NCBI GenBank assembly: GCA_964472385.1
Contig: CAYYLT010000020.1
Location: 1-20,207, forward strand
DNA from: JAGXLC01 sp964472385
Lineage (GTDB): Bacteria; Bacteroidota; Bacteroidia; Bacteroidales; UBA12077
DNA length: 20,207 nt
Reading direction: 5' to 3'
The notes under the pieces are model-generated. The model was given only the letters and a program-made list of their open reading frames with translations, was not told the origin of the DNA and ran no database searches. Of the stretch, positions 1 through 9,026 are shown piece by piece. The position numbers were made by a program, and so were the translations under genes. The first letter of the stretch is position 1. Each line of letters starts with the position of its first letter.

Positions 1-3000
1 ACAGCCGTTCATATGCGTATCTGAGGGATGCCAATATGCAGGGCATCAGGAATATTATCAATTGGATTCCCAAAGTCGATCAGTATGGATATAAATTTCC
101 TTCCTGGGCCAAAGGACTCGAACCCCAGTTTGCGGACAGGCAAGCCTCATTTGCGTGGTTTGATGAATTTATTCAGCGTGATCCTTACCCGCTGTGGAAT
201 AATCTATTGAATGTGAATTATTTTGATGGCCGTTACGGGGATGTCTCCGTGACTTTGGGTCCCCGACCAACATTGTTTGATGGCAGAATGGAAAGGAACA
301 TGGAGGCCTCCAGAAAGCATATGGATGCTTACATTCAGGCATTGAAAAATCTCATTCCACCCGGAGGTAAATCAAAGCTGCGGTTTTTTCAGCTTCAGAA
401 TGAGCCCAATCAGGGAAGGTTCTGGGCTGCACAGTTTTATAACAATCAAAAGAAGACCGTGGAGTCCTATACCCGTGTTTTTAACGGATTATATGATTAT
501 TTAAAAGCCAAACACCCGGATGTGAATTTTTTGGGTACCTGCGTAGGAGATAACGGAACCTACCGGATCAATCAATACGATTATACCTGGGAAGAGGGAT
601 TTGACCGGGATACCACGGCAAAAGACTGGAATACATGGGTTAAACACTTTATTGACCAGGTAGAAAATCCTGAAGCCCTGGCCTATTTCAATCCCAATTC
701 TTACAGCATTCCCTCTCTTCGTCAGCTTGCCAATGCCAGCATGACCCAAAATTATGCCGAGATTGCAAAAGGCATGAGACCCCGGTATGTGATTACCGAA
801 ACTTCAGGAGGTATCAATGGAACAAGAGCAGAAGTATACAACAACCAGTTTATCTTCCACGCCAATGATATTTATATGATGTTGCATCACCCCGATAAAT
901 TTGCGTCGAGGCATGCCTTCATGGCTGCGCCCCAATCTCCCAACCAACATTCTTTTTTTACCAATACAGAAGAGCGGGGATTCACAGCGGAAGCTCCCTA
1001 TTGGGTATACCGTACCTTTCAACATCTCAGGGGTAAAGTGGTGCATTATGAATCGGATAATGAGCATATTCGGGTATTTGCGGCTTCACCCCAATATGAC
1101 CGGCTGGTGATCGGACTTTTTAACCCCACAAAACAGGTACAACCCATCAACCTGGATCCTGGTGTTCCCAATGATGTCATTGAACAAATCATACAAAGAA
1201 AGGCGGTTTTTGATAAAGCCATTTCCAATGCCCAATATACTGAAGATGAATTGGATATAGGGTTTCCTTATTCCATTGAGCTGGCGCCGGAAAGCGTCTA
1301 CGCCTTTGAAATAGATCTGAGCAAGCGCCTGGAATTTGACCAGGCTTTCCGGGAAAATACCTTTTACGGGAATAAAGTAAAGCAGGGTATGTCGAATACC
1401 CTAACGGTTAATATACCCGTTTCGGAGCTGCCGGCCGATAGCCAGCAGGTGTTGCTGCGGATGGGTTTTGATAAGAAAAAGGCATTGGGGAGCTATCAAT
1501 TTGAACTCAATGGAAAAAGCTATGAGATAAATTGGGGTGATATTCCCGATGCTACCATAGAATCATGGAATTATATGTCGGGGTATGTTGAGATCCCTGT
1601 AGACAACAACCAGATAAGCATGGACAACGAATTAAAGCTGGATCCTTTGTCCGACAACATTTTCTTATTTAGTTCACTGGTGTATCAATCTGCCGTAGAT
1701 ACGAACATTTACCGCCAACCCGGCAGCAATGCGAGTCTGGATGCCATCACCTGGCCGGATGCCGTTGACTCAGTGAAATTGGAGCCAGGATGGATAGGAG
1801 ATACCCTTCCCGGATTTGATAGCAAACAATATTCCTACCATGTTTCCCTTCCTTATGGTACTCCCCGTATCCCGGCTCTGGTCGCTCATCCTGAAGATCT
1901 GAATGCCCACATATCGGTAGACCGGGCTACTGCAGTTAACGGTACCCTTGAGGATCGTACGACTGTTTTCACTGTTACGGCCGAAAACGATACGACCAAC
2001 AGGCAATATCGGGTTGTCTTTGAAGAAAAACTGCCCCTGGAAAAAACGCAACCCTTTGAAGCAGCACCCATAATTACCCAGTTGATATTTAGATACAATT
2101 GGTTGGATGATCATTTTCTTGAGATCACCAATCCGGGGAATCAGCCCATCGACCTGAGCAATTATCTGATTGCCCGTGGAATACCCGAAGCCAGCCCGGA
2201 TGAGATCATCCGCAATTTCACGGATTCTACCAAATACAAAAACCGGTATATTAAATATGTACCCGGTTACCTTTATCCTTCAGAGGCCGAATGGAAGGCC
2301 AATCCTGCCCGTTTGATAAAACATGAGGACTTTGATCCGGTTCTTGAAGGGGGTGAAACCTTTGTGCTTGGGAGCATGCCCCTTCCGCTTGATAATGTGC
2401 ATTGCGATGTGGTTTTTCAGGCCAGTGATGATCCGTCACTGCAGGCTGAAGTGGTGGAGACTGATGGCAGCCATCCTGTAAACCACTGGCCGAGTGGAAA
2501 AACTTTGTCTATTTGGCGAATACTTAATGATTCCATTCATGAAGGAACAAAACCCATGAATGATCCGGATGACTTCCGGCTTGTAGATGTTTTTGGCGAT
2601 TATGCAGGTACCTACTGGGCACCGGCAGGCGTTACCCTGGAGGATATATCCATAGCCAACTGGAATATAGAGAGAAAGCCTGGATATTGGAAAGGAGATA
2701 CACTCCCGGGTGTGCAAGGATCCTGGGCAGAAAATGAGGAAGCTTCGGAATGGACTTATTTCAACAATAACAGCATTGGGGTATTTGAAGGAATAGGCGG
2801 GGATGATTTTGATCCCGTAACCGCATACATGTCCAAAATCACTTCATACGTATACCATGTGAGCGACGGATACCAAACTCCTCAGACCATAAAAGGCATT
2901 CAGCCCAATACCAGGGTGACGAATTTTTATGCCAACATCCATAAGTACGATACGAACCAGGTGCTTAATGTATTGGGAACGGCAGGTACGACCAAACCCG

Positions 3001-4937
3001 CTGATGCATTCATAGAAGATCAGGATACGCTAAAAGTCCTGTCTGCCGATGGGAAAAATCAAACCAGATACGTGTTGTACATCGGTTCGTTAAGTACCGA
3101 TGCAGTGTTAACCTCCTCAACCTATTCGATCAGCCATTCAGGGGATACAGGGACAATCTCCGGTATACCACAGGGTACTTCTGTTAAAACCGTCCTGGAA
3201 CATATCACCAAACCTGAAGAGGCCGTTTTGCATCTCATTGATGGTAACAATGATCCGGTACCGCTGCAAAGGAAAAATTTTAACAATACGTATGTCGATA
3301 CCCGGGCCGGAAGTTATGTTTACTTTGAAGTCATTGCCGAAGACAGGGCAACGGAAATTACGTATCAACTGGAAACCGATGTTGCAGCAAACCAGGCTTA
3401 TGTCTTTTCAAATGTATATGCCGTAGATCAGGATCTCCGGGAAATATCCATGGTATCCCGGGGTACGAATGTTAAGACCTTTTTCAAATACCTTCATCCC
3501 AGCCAGGGTGCTTCCATTAAGCTTAAGGATGCCTCCGGTAAACCAAGAACAGGTGGATATGTAGCATTCGATGACCAGGTTGTTGTCACCTCGCCCGATG
3601 CATCCACCCAAAAGGTTTATCAGATTAAAGGGCCGCAGAGGCATATAACATACCGGGCTTATGTGGTTTCCGATACCCTGGTGGTTGACCAGGATAAACC
3701 GGAAATCTGGGGTATTCAGCCTGAGCTGGAGGTAGACAGGTTTTATGATTTACTCACCCCTGCGCCCGGAGCCTCGATGCAGGTTTTGGATGAGTCAGGG
3801 GAAAGCGTTGAGAGCGGGAAAAAACTTCGCAAAGGTTTGCAGTTAGAAGTGGTTTCCCATGACGACACGAAAACACAGCTTTATGATTTATACTACGGCA
3901 AAATTAAGCCCGGTACCCGAGCTTACGTAACCTCCGATTCGCTGGTGGTGGATTCTGCAGTCACCACGATATCAGAGATTGAACCCGGTATGGAGATAGC
4001 CGATTTCTTGAATCTGCTCGTTCCTGCAGCCAAAGCTACCATGCGCGTATTTGATGCTGAAGGCACCGCTGTGGGTGCGGGAGCACTTGGTGAAGACTAT
4101 ACCCTTCAGGTCACTTCGGGAGACGGCTCCCAGTCAGTGAATTATGACCTTGAATTTATATATTATCCCAATACTGAGGCATATGTGACCTCTGATTCAT
4201 TATCCGTGGATTCGTCAACGCTGGTTATAACAGGCATTCAAATCGGTATGTCAGTTGCTGAATTTAAGGATCTTGTCACACCCGCCCCGGGTTCTGATAT
4301 AGCGATCATGGATGCAGATAGCCATGCGGTAGATGCAGGAATATTGGAGGAGAATTATCTGCTTGAGGTTGTTTCTGAAGACAGCTCCCTAACAGTGGTT
4401 TATGAACTGGTTTTCATTCCCAAAGCCGGAAACGCAGCTTATGTCACCTCGGATTCTTTGCATGTTGACTCATCACAAATGATAATCTCTGGTATTCAGC
4501 GAGGGATGGATATTACGGCATTTAAAGAACTCGTTACACCCGCTCCGGGGGCTAAGCTCACAGTGCTGGATGAAGACAGCAGCATGGTGGATTCAGGGGA
4601 TCTTCTGGAGAGCTATATGTTGAAAGTGATCGCTGAAGACGGATCCCAGGAAGTGATCTATGCGCTTACATTTATAACGGCTGTAACCCCCGCACAAAAA
4701 ACCGCTGATTTTCAAATTTATCCCAATCCCGCGACAAACTATGTCTTTGTCAAAGGAATAAAGCCAAATACCCATATTATGGTGCGGAATATGGTCGGTA
4801 TGGTTGTCAAAGTGATCGATGGTCAAAAGATCCAGGGTAGGGGGTTTTCTGTGAAAGAGCTGCCGGCCGGATTGTATTTTATTTATGCACAAGATGCCAA
4901 CGGCCTGGCTGGACCTGTGAAGCTGATCAAACAATAG
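1..4937 (+). CDS. Large secreted glycoside hydrolase-like protein with repeat array and type IX sorting domain (5' partial)
   Basis: The reading frame is open to the left edge (first full codon at 3-5), so the ATG at 36 is internal. Alignment with the next gene shows that about 70 residues, including the signal peptide, lie upstream. Residues coded from about 30 to 1690 resemble a clan GH-A (beta/alpha)8 hydrolase with a C-terminal beta-sandwich. Candidate acid/base Glu lies in QNEPNQ (codon 402-404) and candidate nucleophile Glu in VITETS (798-800). Next come a cadherin-like segment (about 1770-2030), a lamin-tail-like domain (about 2060-2790, with LEITNPGNQPIDLSNY), seven repeats (2844-4683) and a type IX secretion C-terminal domain beginning FQIYPNP (4710-4937). 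The protein is therefore probably exported through the outer membrane and held at the cell surface. The glycoside hydrolase family and substrate are not identified; GH86- or GH39-like enzymes are possibilities. The domain architecture is clear; the catalytic assignment is inference. Confidence 0.85.
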   Translation, partial: SRSYAYLRDANMQGIRNIINWIPKVDQYGYKFPSWAKGLEPQFADRQASFAWFDEFIQRDPYPLWNNLLNVNYFDGRYGDVSVTLGPRPTLFDGRMERNMEASRKHMDAYIQALKNLIPPGGKSKLRFFQLQNEPNQGRFWAAQFYNNQKKTVESYTRVFNGLYDYLKAKHPDVNFLGTCVGDNGTYRINQYDYTWEEGFDRDTTAKDWNTWVKHFIDQVENPEALAYFNPNSYSIPSLRQLANASMTQNYAEIAKGMRPRYVITETSGGINGTRAEVYNNQFIFHANDIYMMLHHPDKFASRHAFMAAPQSPNQHSFFTNTEERGFTAEAPYWVYRTFQHLRGKVVHYESDNEHIRVFAASPQYDRLVIGLFNPTKQVQPINLDPGVPNDVIEQIIQRKAVFDKAISNAQYTEDELDIGFPYSIELAPESVYAFEIDLSKRLEFDQAFRENTFYGNKVKQGMSNTLTVNIPVSELPADSQQVLLRMGFDKKKALGSYQFELNGKSYEINWGDIPDATIESWNYMSGYVEIPVDNNQISMDNELKLDPLSDNIFLFSSLVYQSAVDTNIYRQPGSNASLDAITWPDAVDSVKLEPGWIGDTLPGFDSKQYSYHVSLPYGTPRIPALVAHPEDLNAHISVDRATAVNGTLEDRTTVFTVTAENDTTNRQYRVVFEEKLPLEKTQPFEAAPIITQLIFRYNWLDDHFLEITNPGNQPIDLSNYLIARGIPEASPDEIIRNFTDSTKYKNRYIKYVPGYLYPSEAEWKANPARLIKHEDFDPVLEGGETFVLGSMPLPLDNVHCDVVFQASDDPSLQAEVVETDGSHPVNHWPSGKTLSIWRILNDSIHEGTKPMNDPDDFRLVDVFGDYAGTYWAPAGVTLEDISIANWNIERKPGYWKGDTLPGVQGSWAENEEASEWTYFNNNSIGVFEGIGGDDFDPVTAYMSKITSYVYHVSDGYQTPQTIKGIQPNTRVTNFYANIHKYDTNQVLNVLGTAGTTKPADAFIEDQDTLKVLSADGKNQTRYVLYIGSLSTDAVLTSSTYSISHSGDTGTISGIPQGTSVKTVLEHITKPEEAVLHLIDGNNDPVPLQRKNFNNTYVDTRAGSYVYFEVIAEDRATEITYQLETDVAANQAYVFSNVYAVDQDLREISMVSRGTNVKTFFKYLHPSQGASIKLKDASGKPRTGGYVAFDDQVVVTSPDASTQKVYQIKGPQRHITYRAYVVSDTLVVDQDKPEIWGIQPELEVDRFYDLLTPAPGASMQVLDESGESVESGKKLRKGLQLEVVSHDDTKTQLYDLYYGKIKPGTRAYVTSDSLVVDSAVTTISEIEPGMEIADFLNLLVPAAKATMRVFDAEGTAVGAGALGEDYTLQVTSGDGSQSVNYDLEFIYYPNTEAYVTSDSLSVDSSTLVITGIQIGMSVAEFKDLVTPAPGSDIAIMDADSHAVDAGILEENYLLEVVSEDSSLTVVYELVFIPKAGNAAYVTSDSLHVDSSQMIISGIQRGMDITAFKELVTPAPGAKLTVLDEDSSMVDSGDLLESYMLKVIAEDGSQEVIYALTFITAVTPAQKTADFQIYPNPATNYVFVKGIKPNTHIMVRNMVGMVVKVIDGQKIQGRGFSVKELPAGLYFIYAQDANGLAGPVKLIKQ
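2844..4683 (+). repeat. Seven tandem protein repeats, about 86-98 residues each, inside the first gene
   Basis: Units begin near 2844, 3102, 3396, 3657, 3921, 4179 and 4437. Spacings are 258, 294, 261, 264, 258 and 258 nt, that is 86, 98, 87, 88, 86 and 86 residues. The shared pattern is AYVTSDSLxVDS, then an isoleucine-glycine turn (ISGIQPG-like), a phenylalanine-leucine helix-like stretch, TPAPGA, LDEDG-like, and a final hydrophobic strand. The last three units are the most alike and the first three more divergent, as if the array grew toward its 3' end. Similar units are common between catalytic modules and sorting domains in Bacteroidota surface proteins, where they probably act as spacers or sugar/wall-binding modules. 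The role here is inferred. Confidence 0.85.
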
Positions 4938-4981
4938 TTTACAGACATTTTTTCTGTATTGCAATGTTAAATAAAAAAATA

Positions 4982-4996
4982 CAGCTTTTAAAGCTG
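4982..4996. promoter_or_regulatory. Perfect 15-nt palindrome between the two paralogous hydrolase genes
   Basis: CAGCTTTTAAAGCTG is self-complementary over 7 bp around a central T, in the 105-nt gap between the two hydrolase genes. On the plus strand no T-run follows; read on the minus strand it is followed by a T-rich stretch. It could be an operator or a weak stem-loop. No canonical TAnnTTTG box was found before the second gene, so its transcription may be shared with the first. Confidence 0.3.
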
Positions 4997-5042
4997 ATAA
5001 TATATTCTAAATATTTATTTGTTTCATTAAAAATTGTTGTCA

Positions 5043-6959
5043 ATGAAAAGAAATGCAAAACGAATCAATATAGCCTTGTTGTTCATTTTGGTTTTCTCTA
5101 TCCTTTGGCCCTTCAATCTTGCTGAAGCGCAAAATGATAAAACACCGGATACAAAGGCAGAAATACGGATTTATCCATCAACCATAAAAGATATTGGTGG
5201 ATATACCAAAGTACAGGAAGTTTTTGGTATCATGACAGGTAATATGGATGCCCGGGCTAACATTTATCTGGTGGATGCCAATATTCAGGGTATCCGCAAT
5301 ATTATCAACTGGCTCCCCAAAAAAGGTCAGTATGGTTTTAATTTCCCTTCCTGGGCTAAAGGGCTGAAGCCTCAGTTTGAAGACCGACAGGCTTCATTTG
5401 AATGGTTTGACCGTTTTATAGAAAGAGATCCTTACCCCCTTTGGGATAAAGTGTTAAATGTTCAGCAATACTTTGATGATCGCTACGGAGATGTTTCAGT
5501 TACCCTGGCTCCCCGTCCGGCTTTGTTTGACGGTCGAATGGAGAGGAATATGGAAGCTTCTAAAAAACACCTCGAGGCCTATATTCAGGCCCTTAAGAAC
5601 CTGATTCCGCCCGAGGGAAAATCACAACTCAAATATTTTCAGCTTCAGAATGAACCCAATCAAAGCCGTTTCTGGGCAGGTATGTTTTACGGCAATCAGA
5701 AGAAAACAGTAGCATCCTTTACCCGGGTTTTTAACGGATTATATGATTATCTGAAATCCAAACATCCGGATGTCATTTTCTTAGGAACTTGCGTAGGCCA
5801 TAACGGAACCTACAAGATCAATTCCAGTGATGCAGATTATAGCTGGGAGGAAGAGTTTAACCAGGATACCTCTGAAATCGACTGGAATACGTGGGTGAAA
5901 TATTTTATTGATCATGTTGAGAATCCGGAGGCCCTGGAATACTATAACCCTAATTCATATTGCATACCTTCCATACGTCAACTGGCCAATGCCAGCATGA
6001 CCCAGAATTATGCGGAAAACACCCGGGGTGTGAGACCACGTTACGTGATTACGGAAACTTCGGCACCGATCAAGGGTACGCCTGCTGAACGATATAAGAA
6101 TCAGTTTATCTTTCATGCCAATGATATTTTCATGATGTTGCACCACCCGGATAAATTTGCTGCCCGTCATGCTTTTGTTGCTTCTCCTTCGTATCCAAAT
6201 AAACATTCTTTTTTCACCAAAACCGAAGACAATGAATTTAGGGTTGAGGCGTCATATTGGGTATTTCTGACCTTTCAAAATCTCAGGGGAAAGCATGTGC
6301 ATTATGAATCCGATCATGAAAATATCCGGGTTTTTGCCACCGCTTCACCGAATGACCGGTTGGTTATCGGTTTACTCAATCCAACGGGTAAAGAGCAAAC
6401 CATCAATCTGGATCCCGGAATACCCGGTAATCAATTTTCCAGGGTGATGAAAAGAAAGGCCGTATATGATCTTGATGTGGGCAATGCGCATTATTACGAA
6501 GATGAATGGAATACAGCATTTCCCGTTTCACTGGATCTGGAACCTGAAAGCGTCCATGCGGTTGAACTTTCTTTGAAACAACCCCTGGAATTTACCAAAA
6601 CCTATAAAACAAGAACGTTTTATGGAGATCAAGTAAAACAGCCAATGGATAAGAAACTGAAGGTTGATATCTCAGTTCCAGGGCTTCCGCAGGAAAACGA
6701 GAAAGTATGGCTGCGCATAGGTATCGATCAAAGGCAGGAATCCGGCCAGTACCAGTTTAAGTTTAACGGGAAATCCCATGCAATCAATTGGAAAGATACC
6801 CCGGAAACCACCATTGAGTCCTGGAACTACATGTCGGGATACATTGAAATACCCCTCGAGAACCAGCAGATAAAGAGAAAAAATAAGCTTAAGCTGGAAG
6901 CCCTTCCTGATAACATGTTGTTGTTTACTTCACTTGTATATGAAGGCCCGGAGCGATAA
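5043..6959 (+). CDS. Sec-exported glycoside hydrolase-like protein, single-module paralog of the preceding gene
   Basis: The start is the ATG at 5043; an in-frame TTG at 5034 is three codons upstream and less likely. Residues 1-30 form a Sec signal peptide (basic KRNAKR, then a hydrophobic ALLFILVFSILWPF stretch, ending near AEA). The rest aligns over its full length with the catalytic part of the upstream gene, with a high share of identical residues by eye. Candidate catalytic Glu are E204 in QNEPNQ and E338 in VITETS, 134 residues apart, as expected for strands 4 and 7 of a clan GH-A barrel. A C-terminal beta-sandwich ends the protein at TSLVYEGPER. It has no repeats, no type IX sorting domain and no lipobox, so a periplasmic location is likely. 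Family and substrate are not identified. Confidence 0.85.
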   Translation: MKRNAKRINIALLFILVFSILWPFNLAEAQNDKTPDTKAEIRIYPSTIKDIGGYTKVQEVFGIMTGNMDARANIYLVDANIQGIRNIINWLPKKGQYGFNFPSWAKGLKPQFEDRQASFEWFDRFIERDPYPLWDKVLNVQQYFDDRYGDVSVTLAPRPALFDGRMERNMEASKKHLEAYIQALKNLIPPEGKSQLKYFQLQNEPNQSRFWAGMFYGNQKKTVASFTRVFNGLYDYLKSKHPDVIFLGTCVGHNGTYKINSSDADYSWEEEFNQDTSEIDWNTWVKYFIDHVENPEALEYYNPNSYCIPSIRQLANASMTQNYAENTRGVRPRYVITETSAPIKGTPAERYKNQFIFHANDIFMMLHHPDKFAARHAFVASPSYPNKHSFFTKTEDNEFRVEASYWVFLTFQNLRGKHVHYESDHENIRVFATASPNDRLVIGLLNPTGKEQTINLDPGIPGNQFSRVMKRKAVYDLDVGNAHYYEDEWNTAFPVSLDLEPESVHAVELSLKQPLEFTKTYKTRTFYGDQVKQPMDKKLKVDISVPGLPQENEKVWLRIGIDQRQESGQYQFKFNGKSHAINWKDTPETTIESWNYMSGYIEIPLENQQIKRKNKLKLEALPDNMLLFTSLVYEGPER

Positions 6960-7030
6960 TTATACCTTAACCTGATTTGGTAATTTGTCATAATCGATTA
7001 ATTTTACCCACAAGAAATATAAGCTATAAC

Positions 7031-7096
7031 CTCCCTTATACACAATAAAGTAAATCATTCAAAATGAATTATTTATATCGACATTGTGTATAGGAG
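7031..7096. repeat. Long imperfect palindrome upstream of the SDR gene
   Basis: This lies in the 229-nt spacer 6960-7188. The outer arms are CTCC plus TATACACAAT (7037-7046) and ATTGTGTATA (7083-7092) plus GGAG. The inner arms are TAAATCATTC (7051-7060) and GAATTATTTA (7066-7075), with one mismatch around the loop AAAAT. The whole could fold as one long stem-loop with an internal loop. It is AT-rich and lacks a T-tract, so it is not a typical terminator. A large operator or a degenerate mobile palindrome are the likelier readings. The rest of the spacer shows nothing recognisable. Confidence 0.6.
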
Positions 7097-7188
7097 TAAT
7101 GAGCAAAAGCCTGGATTTTAACGGGAGTGTATTATTCATAAAAAGTGGAAAAACAGTTATAAATTATAAATAAAAGAATATTTGATAC

Positions 7189-7962
7189 ATGCAAATCCAT
7201 GAGTTAATGAATCTGAAGGGAAGGAATGCACTGGTAACCGGTGGAAGCCAGGGGATTGGTAAAGCCATAGCATTGGGTCTTGCGGAATATGGGGCGAATG
7301 TGATCATACACTACCATTCCAATCATGAAGTCGCCAACCAGACGCTGGAAGCGCTTCAATCATTCGATATTCAATCCGGAGCTGTAGCGGCCAATCTGGC
7401 CGAGCGGGAAAGCATCGGGAAAATTAGTGAATACTGTCGTGCCACGCTTGGGCATATAGATATCCTGGTGCTGAATGCTTCCATACAGCACCGAAGATAT
7501 TGGCAGGATATCAACTATGAGGAGTTTGAGGAGCAGGTCAATGTCAACCTGCGTTCCACTTTATTTCTCATACAGCAATTTGTGCCCCCTATGCGTGAAA
7601 ATTCGTGGGGTCGGGTGATAACCATTGGTAGCGTGCAACAACAGCGACCTCATCCTGAGATGACGGTATATTCAGCAACCAAATCGGCCATGGAAAATCT
7701 GGTGATCAGCCTGGCTCCGGATCTTGCCAGTGACAGGATTACCATCAACAATATAGCCCCCGGCGCCATCAGAACCGGCAGAAATGAAAAAGTGCTGCAG
7801 GATAAAGCTTATTATAACAAAGTGATTCAGAATATTCCCTTAAGGGAAGTAGGTGAACCCGTTGATTGCGCCGGGATATGTGTTTTGCTTGCCTCTGAGG
7901 CAGGGCGGTATTTTACCGGAGAAAACATTTTTGTGGATGGCGGGATGCGTTTGCCAACCTGA
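7189..7962 (+). CDS. Short-chain dehydrogenase/reductase (SDR), probable sugar or sugar-acid oxidoreductase
   Basis: A classical SDR of 257 residues, the usual family length. The NAD(P)-binding loop TGGSQGIG is at residues 17-24, an NAS variant of the NAG motif at 96-98, and the catalytic set at S148, Y161 and K165 (YSATK). The stretch NNIAPGAIRTG near residue 190 is the usual post-catalytic motif, and the C-terminus ENIFVDGGMR is typical. There is no signal peptide, so the protein is cytoplasmic. In carbohydrate clusters such enzymes usually oxidise a sugar, sugar acid or uronate intermediate (KduD- and gluconate-dehydrogenase-like). The neighbouring aldolase-like gene supports a catabolic role over fatty-acid synthesis. 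The exact substrate cannot be read. Confidence 0.9.
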   Translation: MQIHELMNLKGRNALVTGGSQGIGKAIALGLAEYGANVIIHYHSNHEVANQTLEALQSFDIQSGAVAANLAERESIGKISEYCRATLGHIDILVLNASIQHRRYWQDINYEEFEEQVNVNLRSTLFLIQQFVPPMRENSWGRVITIGSVQQQRPHPEMTVYSATKSAMENLVISLAPDLASDRITINNIAPGAIRTGRNEKVLQDKAYYNKVIQNIPLREVGEPVDCAGICVLLASEAGRYFTGENIFVDGGMRLPT

Positions 7963-8127
7963 TGGATGCTTTTGAGTGTTTACCAAACAGATAGGGAGTA
8001 TCAAAATAGGTTAAGAGCTTAAAACCAATAGAAGGCCGGGCGCTTAAACCGGATAGGCTGGTATCTCAAAAAAATATAACAGATCAACAATATTTACTTT
8101 AACCTGAAATAAAATCTGCTAATAATT

Positions 8128-8859
8128 ATGGAAAAGAAGAATAAACCGATGATGCATTTGGACGAGCTTAAAAAAAAGCTCGACCAGGTTGAGGCAGTTG
8201 AGTTACCCATATCAGAGGAAGAATTATGCGATCGTTATCAAAAGCTCTATACAGGCTCTGTCAATGATGTCATGCGCGAGCTCACCCTTATGGATCAGGC
8301 TTTGCCTCATAATATCCTGCCTTTGAAAATGGAGATGAAGCAAGCCGGCATTGCATTTACCATCAGAAGTGCGCCCACACCGTTGGTAGAGGGCGAGATG
8401 GATATCCGGGCAAAGATGCTGGATGATATGCCCAAAGGATGCATGGTGGTATGGGATGCAGGCCAGGAAACAGAAGCTTCCCACTGGGGTGAAGTTATGA
8501 CAGCTTCAGCCCTTGCCCGTGGTTCACGTGGCGCTGTTGTAAACGGTGGTCTGCGTGATACGATGCAGGTTCTGGCCCAGGAATTTCCGGTGTTTTACAG
8601 GTACCGTACCTCAAATGGTTCTCTCGGCAGGGCCATGATCACCGACTATGGCAAACCCTTAAGAATCGGGAAAGCCTATATTAAGCCGGGTGATCTGATC
8701 TTTGGTGATATAGACGGCGTGGTTGTGGTTCCCAGGAATATAGCATATGATGTATTGGTGCGGGCCGAAGAAATAAAATCCGGGGAAAAGGAAATTCGTA
8801 CCTGGGTACATGAAGGATTTAGTGCCCAGGATGTGGTGAAAAGGGGAGGGTATTTTTAA
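8128..8859 (+). CDS. RraA-like / HMG-aldolase family protein (putative hydroxy-oxo-acid aldolase)
   Basis: 243 residues, with the RraA/4-hydroxy-4-methyl-2-oxoglutarate aldolase fold. Visible motifs are HWGE at residues 119-122, NGGLRD at 139-144 with the conserved Arg-Asp pair, and GDLIFGDIDGVVVVP further on. Characterised members are metal-dependent class II pyruvate aldolases or decarboxylases acting on hydroxy-oxo acids, while RraA itself is an RNase E inhibitor. Position beside an SDR and glycosidases favours cleavage of a keto-deoxy or related sugar acid. A 165-nt spacer separates it from the SDR gene, in which no clear promoter was found. The start ATG lies in ATTATGGAA with no strong ribosome binding site. 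Family confident, reaction inferred. Confidence 0.85.
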   Translation: MEKKNKPMMHLDELKKKLDQVEAVELPISEEELCDRYQKLYTGSVNDVMRELTLMDQALPHNILPLKMEMKQAGIAFTIRSAPTPLVEGEMDIRAKMLDDMPKGCMVVWDAGQETEASHWGEVMTASALARGSRGAVVNGGLRDTMQVLAQEFPVFYRYRTSNGSLGRAMITDYGKPLRIGKAYIKPGDLIFGDIDGVVVVPRNIAYDVLVRAEEIKSGEKEIRTWVHEGFSAQDVVKRGGYF

Positions 8860-9026
8860 TAAGGTTATCTTGTTTTGTCCGTTGTGAGTTTAAGCGTCAC
8901 ATATAAACAGGTATGCAGGAACCTTCACAGCGAAAAGATGAATAAAGCATGCAGTTCCCATGGTGGGGAAGCACCATATTCGAACTTTGAAATATCATCT
9001 AATTGAAAAACAAACACTTTATACCA

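Noticed and set aside
36..38. ATG at 36 as the start of the first gene
   Set aside because: The frame is open to the edge and the residues before it align with the second gene, so it is an internal Met, matched by Ile in the paralog.
4593..4964. Minus-strand open frame across the end of the first hydrolase gene
   Set aside because: It is a shadow of the repeat and sorting-domain coding sequence, with no coherent protein motifs.
5034..5042. TTG start for the second hydrolase, and likewise TTG at 9003 for the glycosidase
   Set aside because: Downstream ATG codons at 5043 and 9027 begin well-formed export signals and lack competing evidence upstream.
7036..7044. TTATACACA resembling a DnaA box
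   Set aside because: It is a single match inside a palindrome, with no cluster of boxes and no replication genes nearby.
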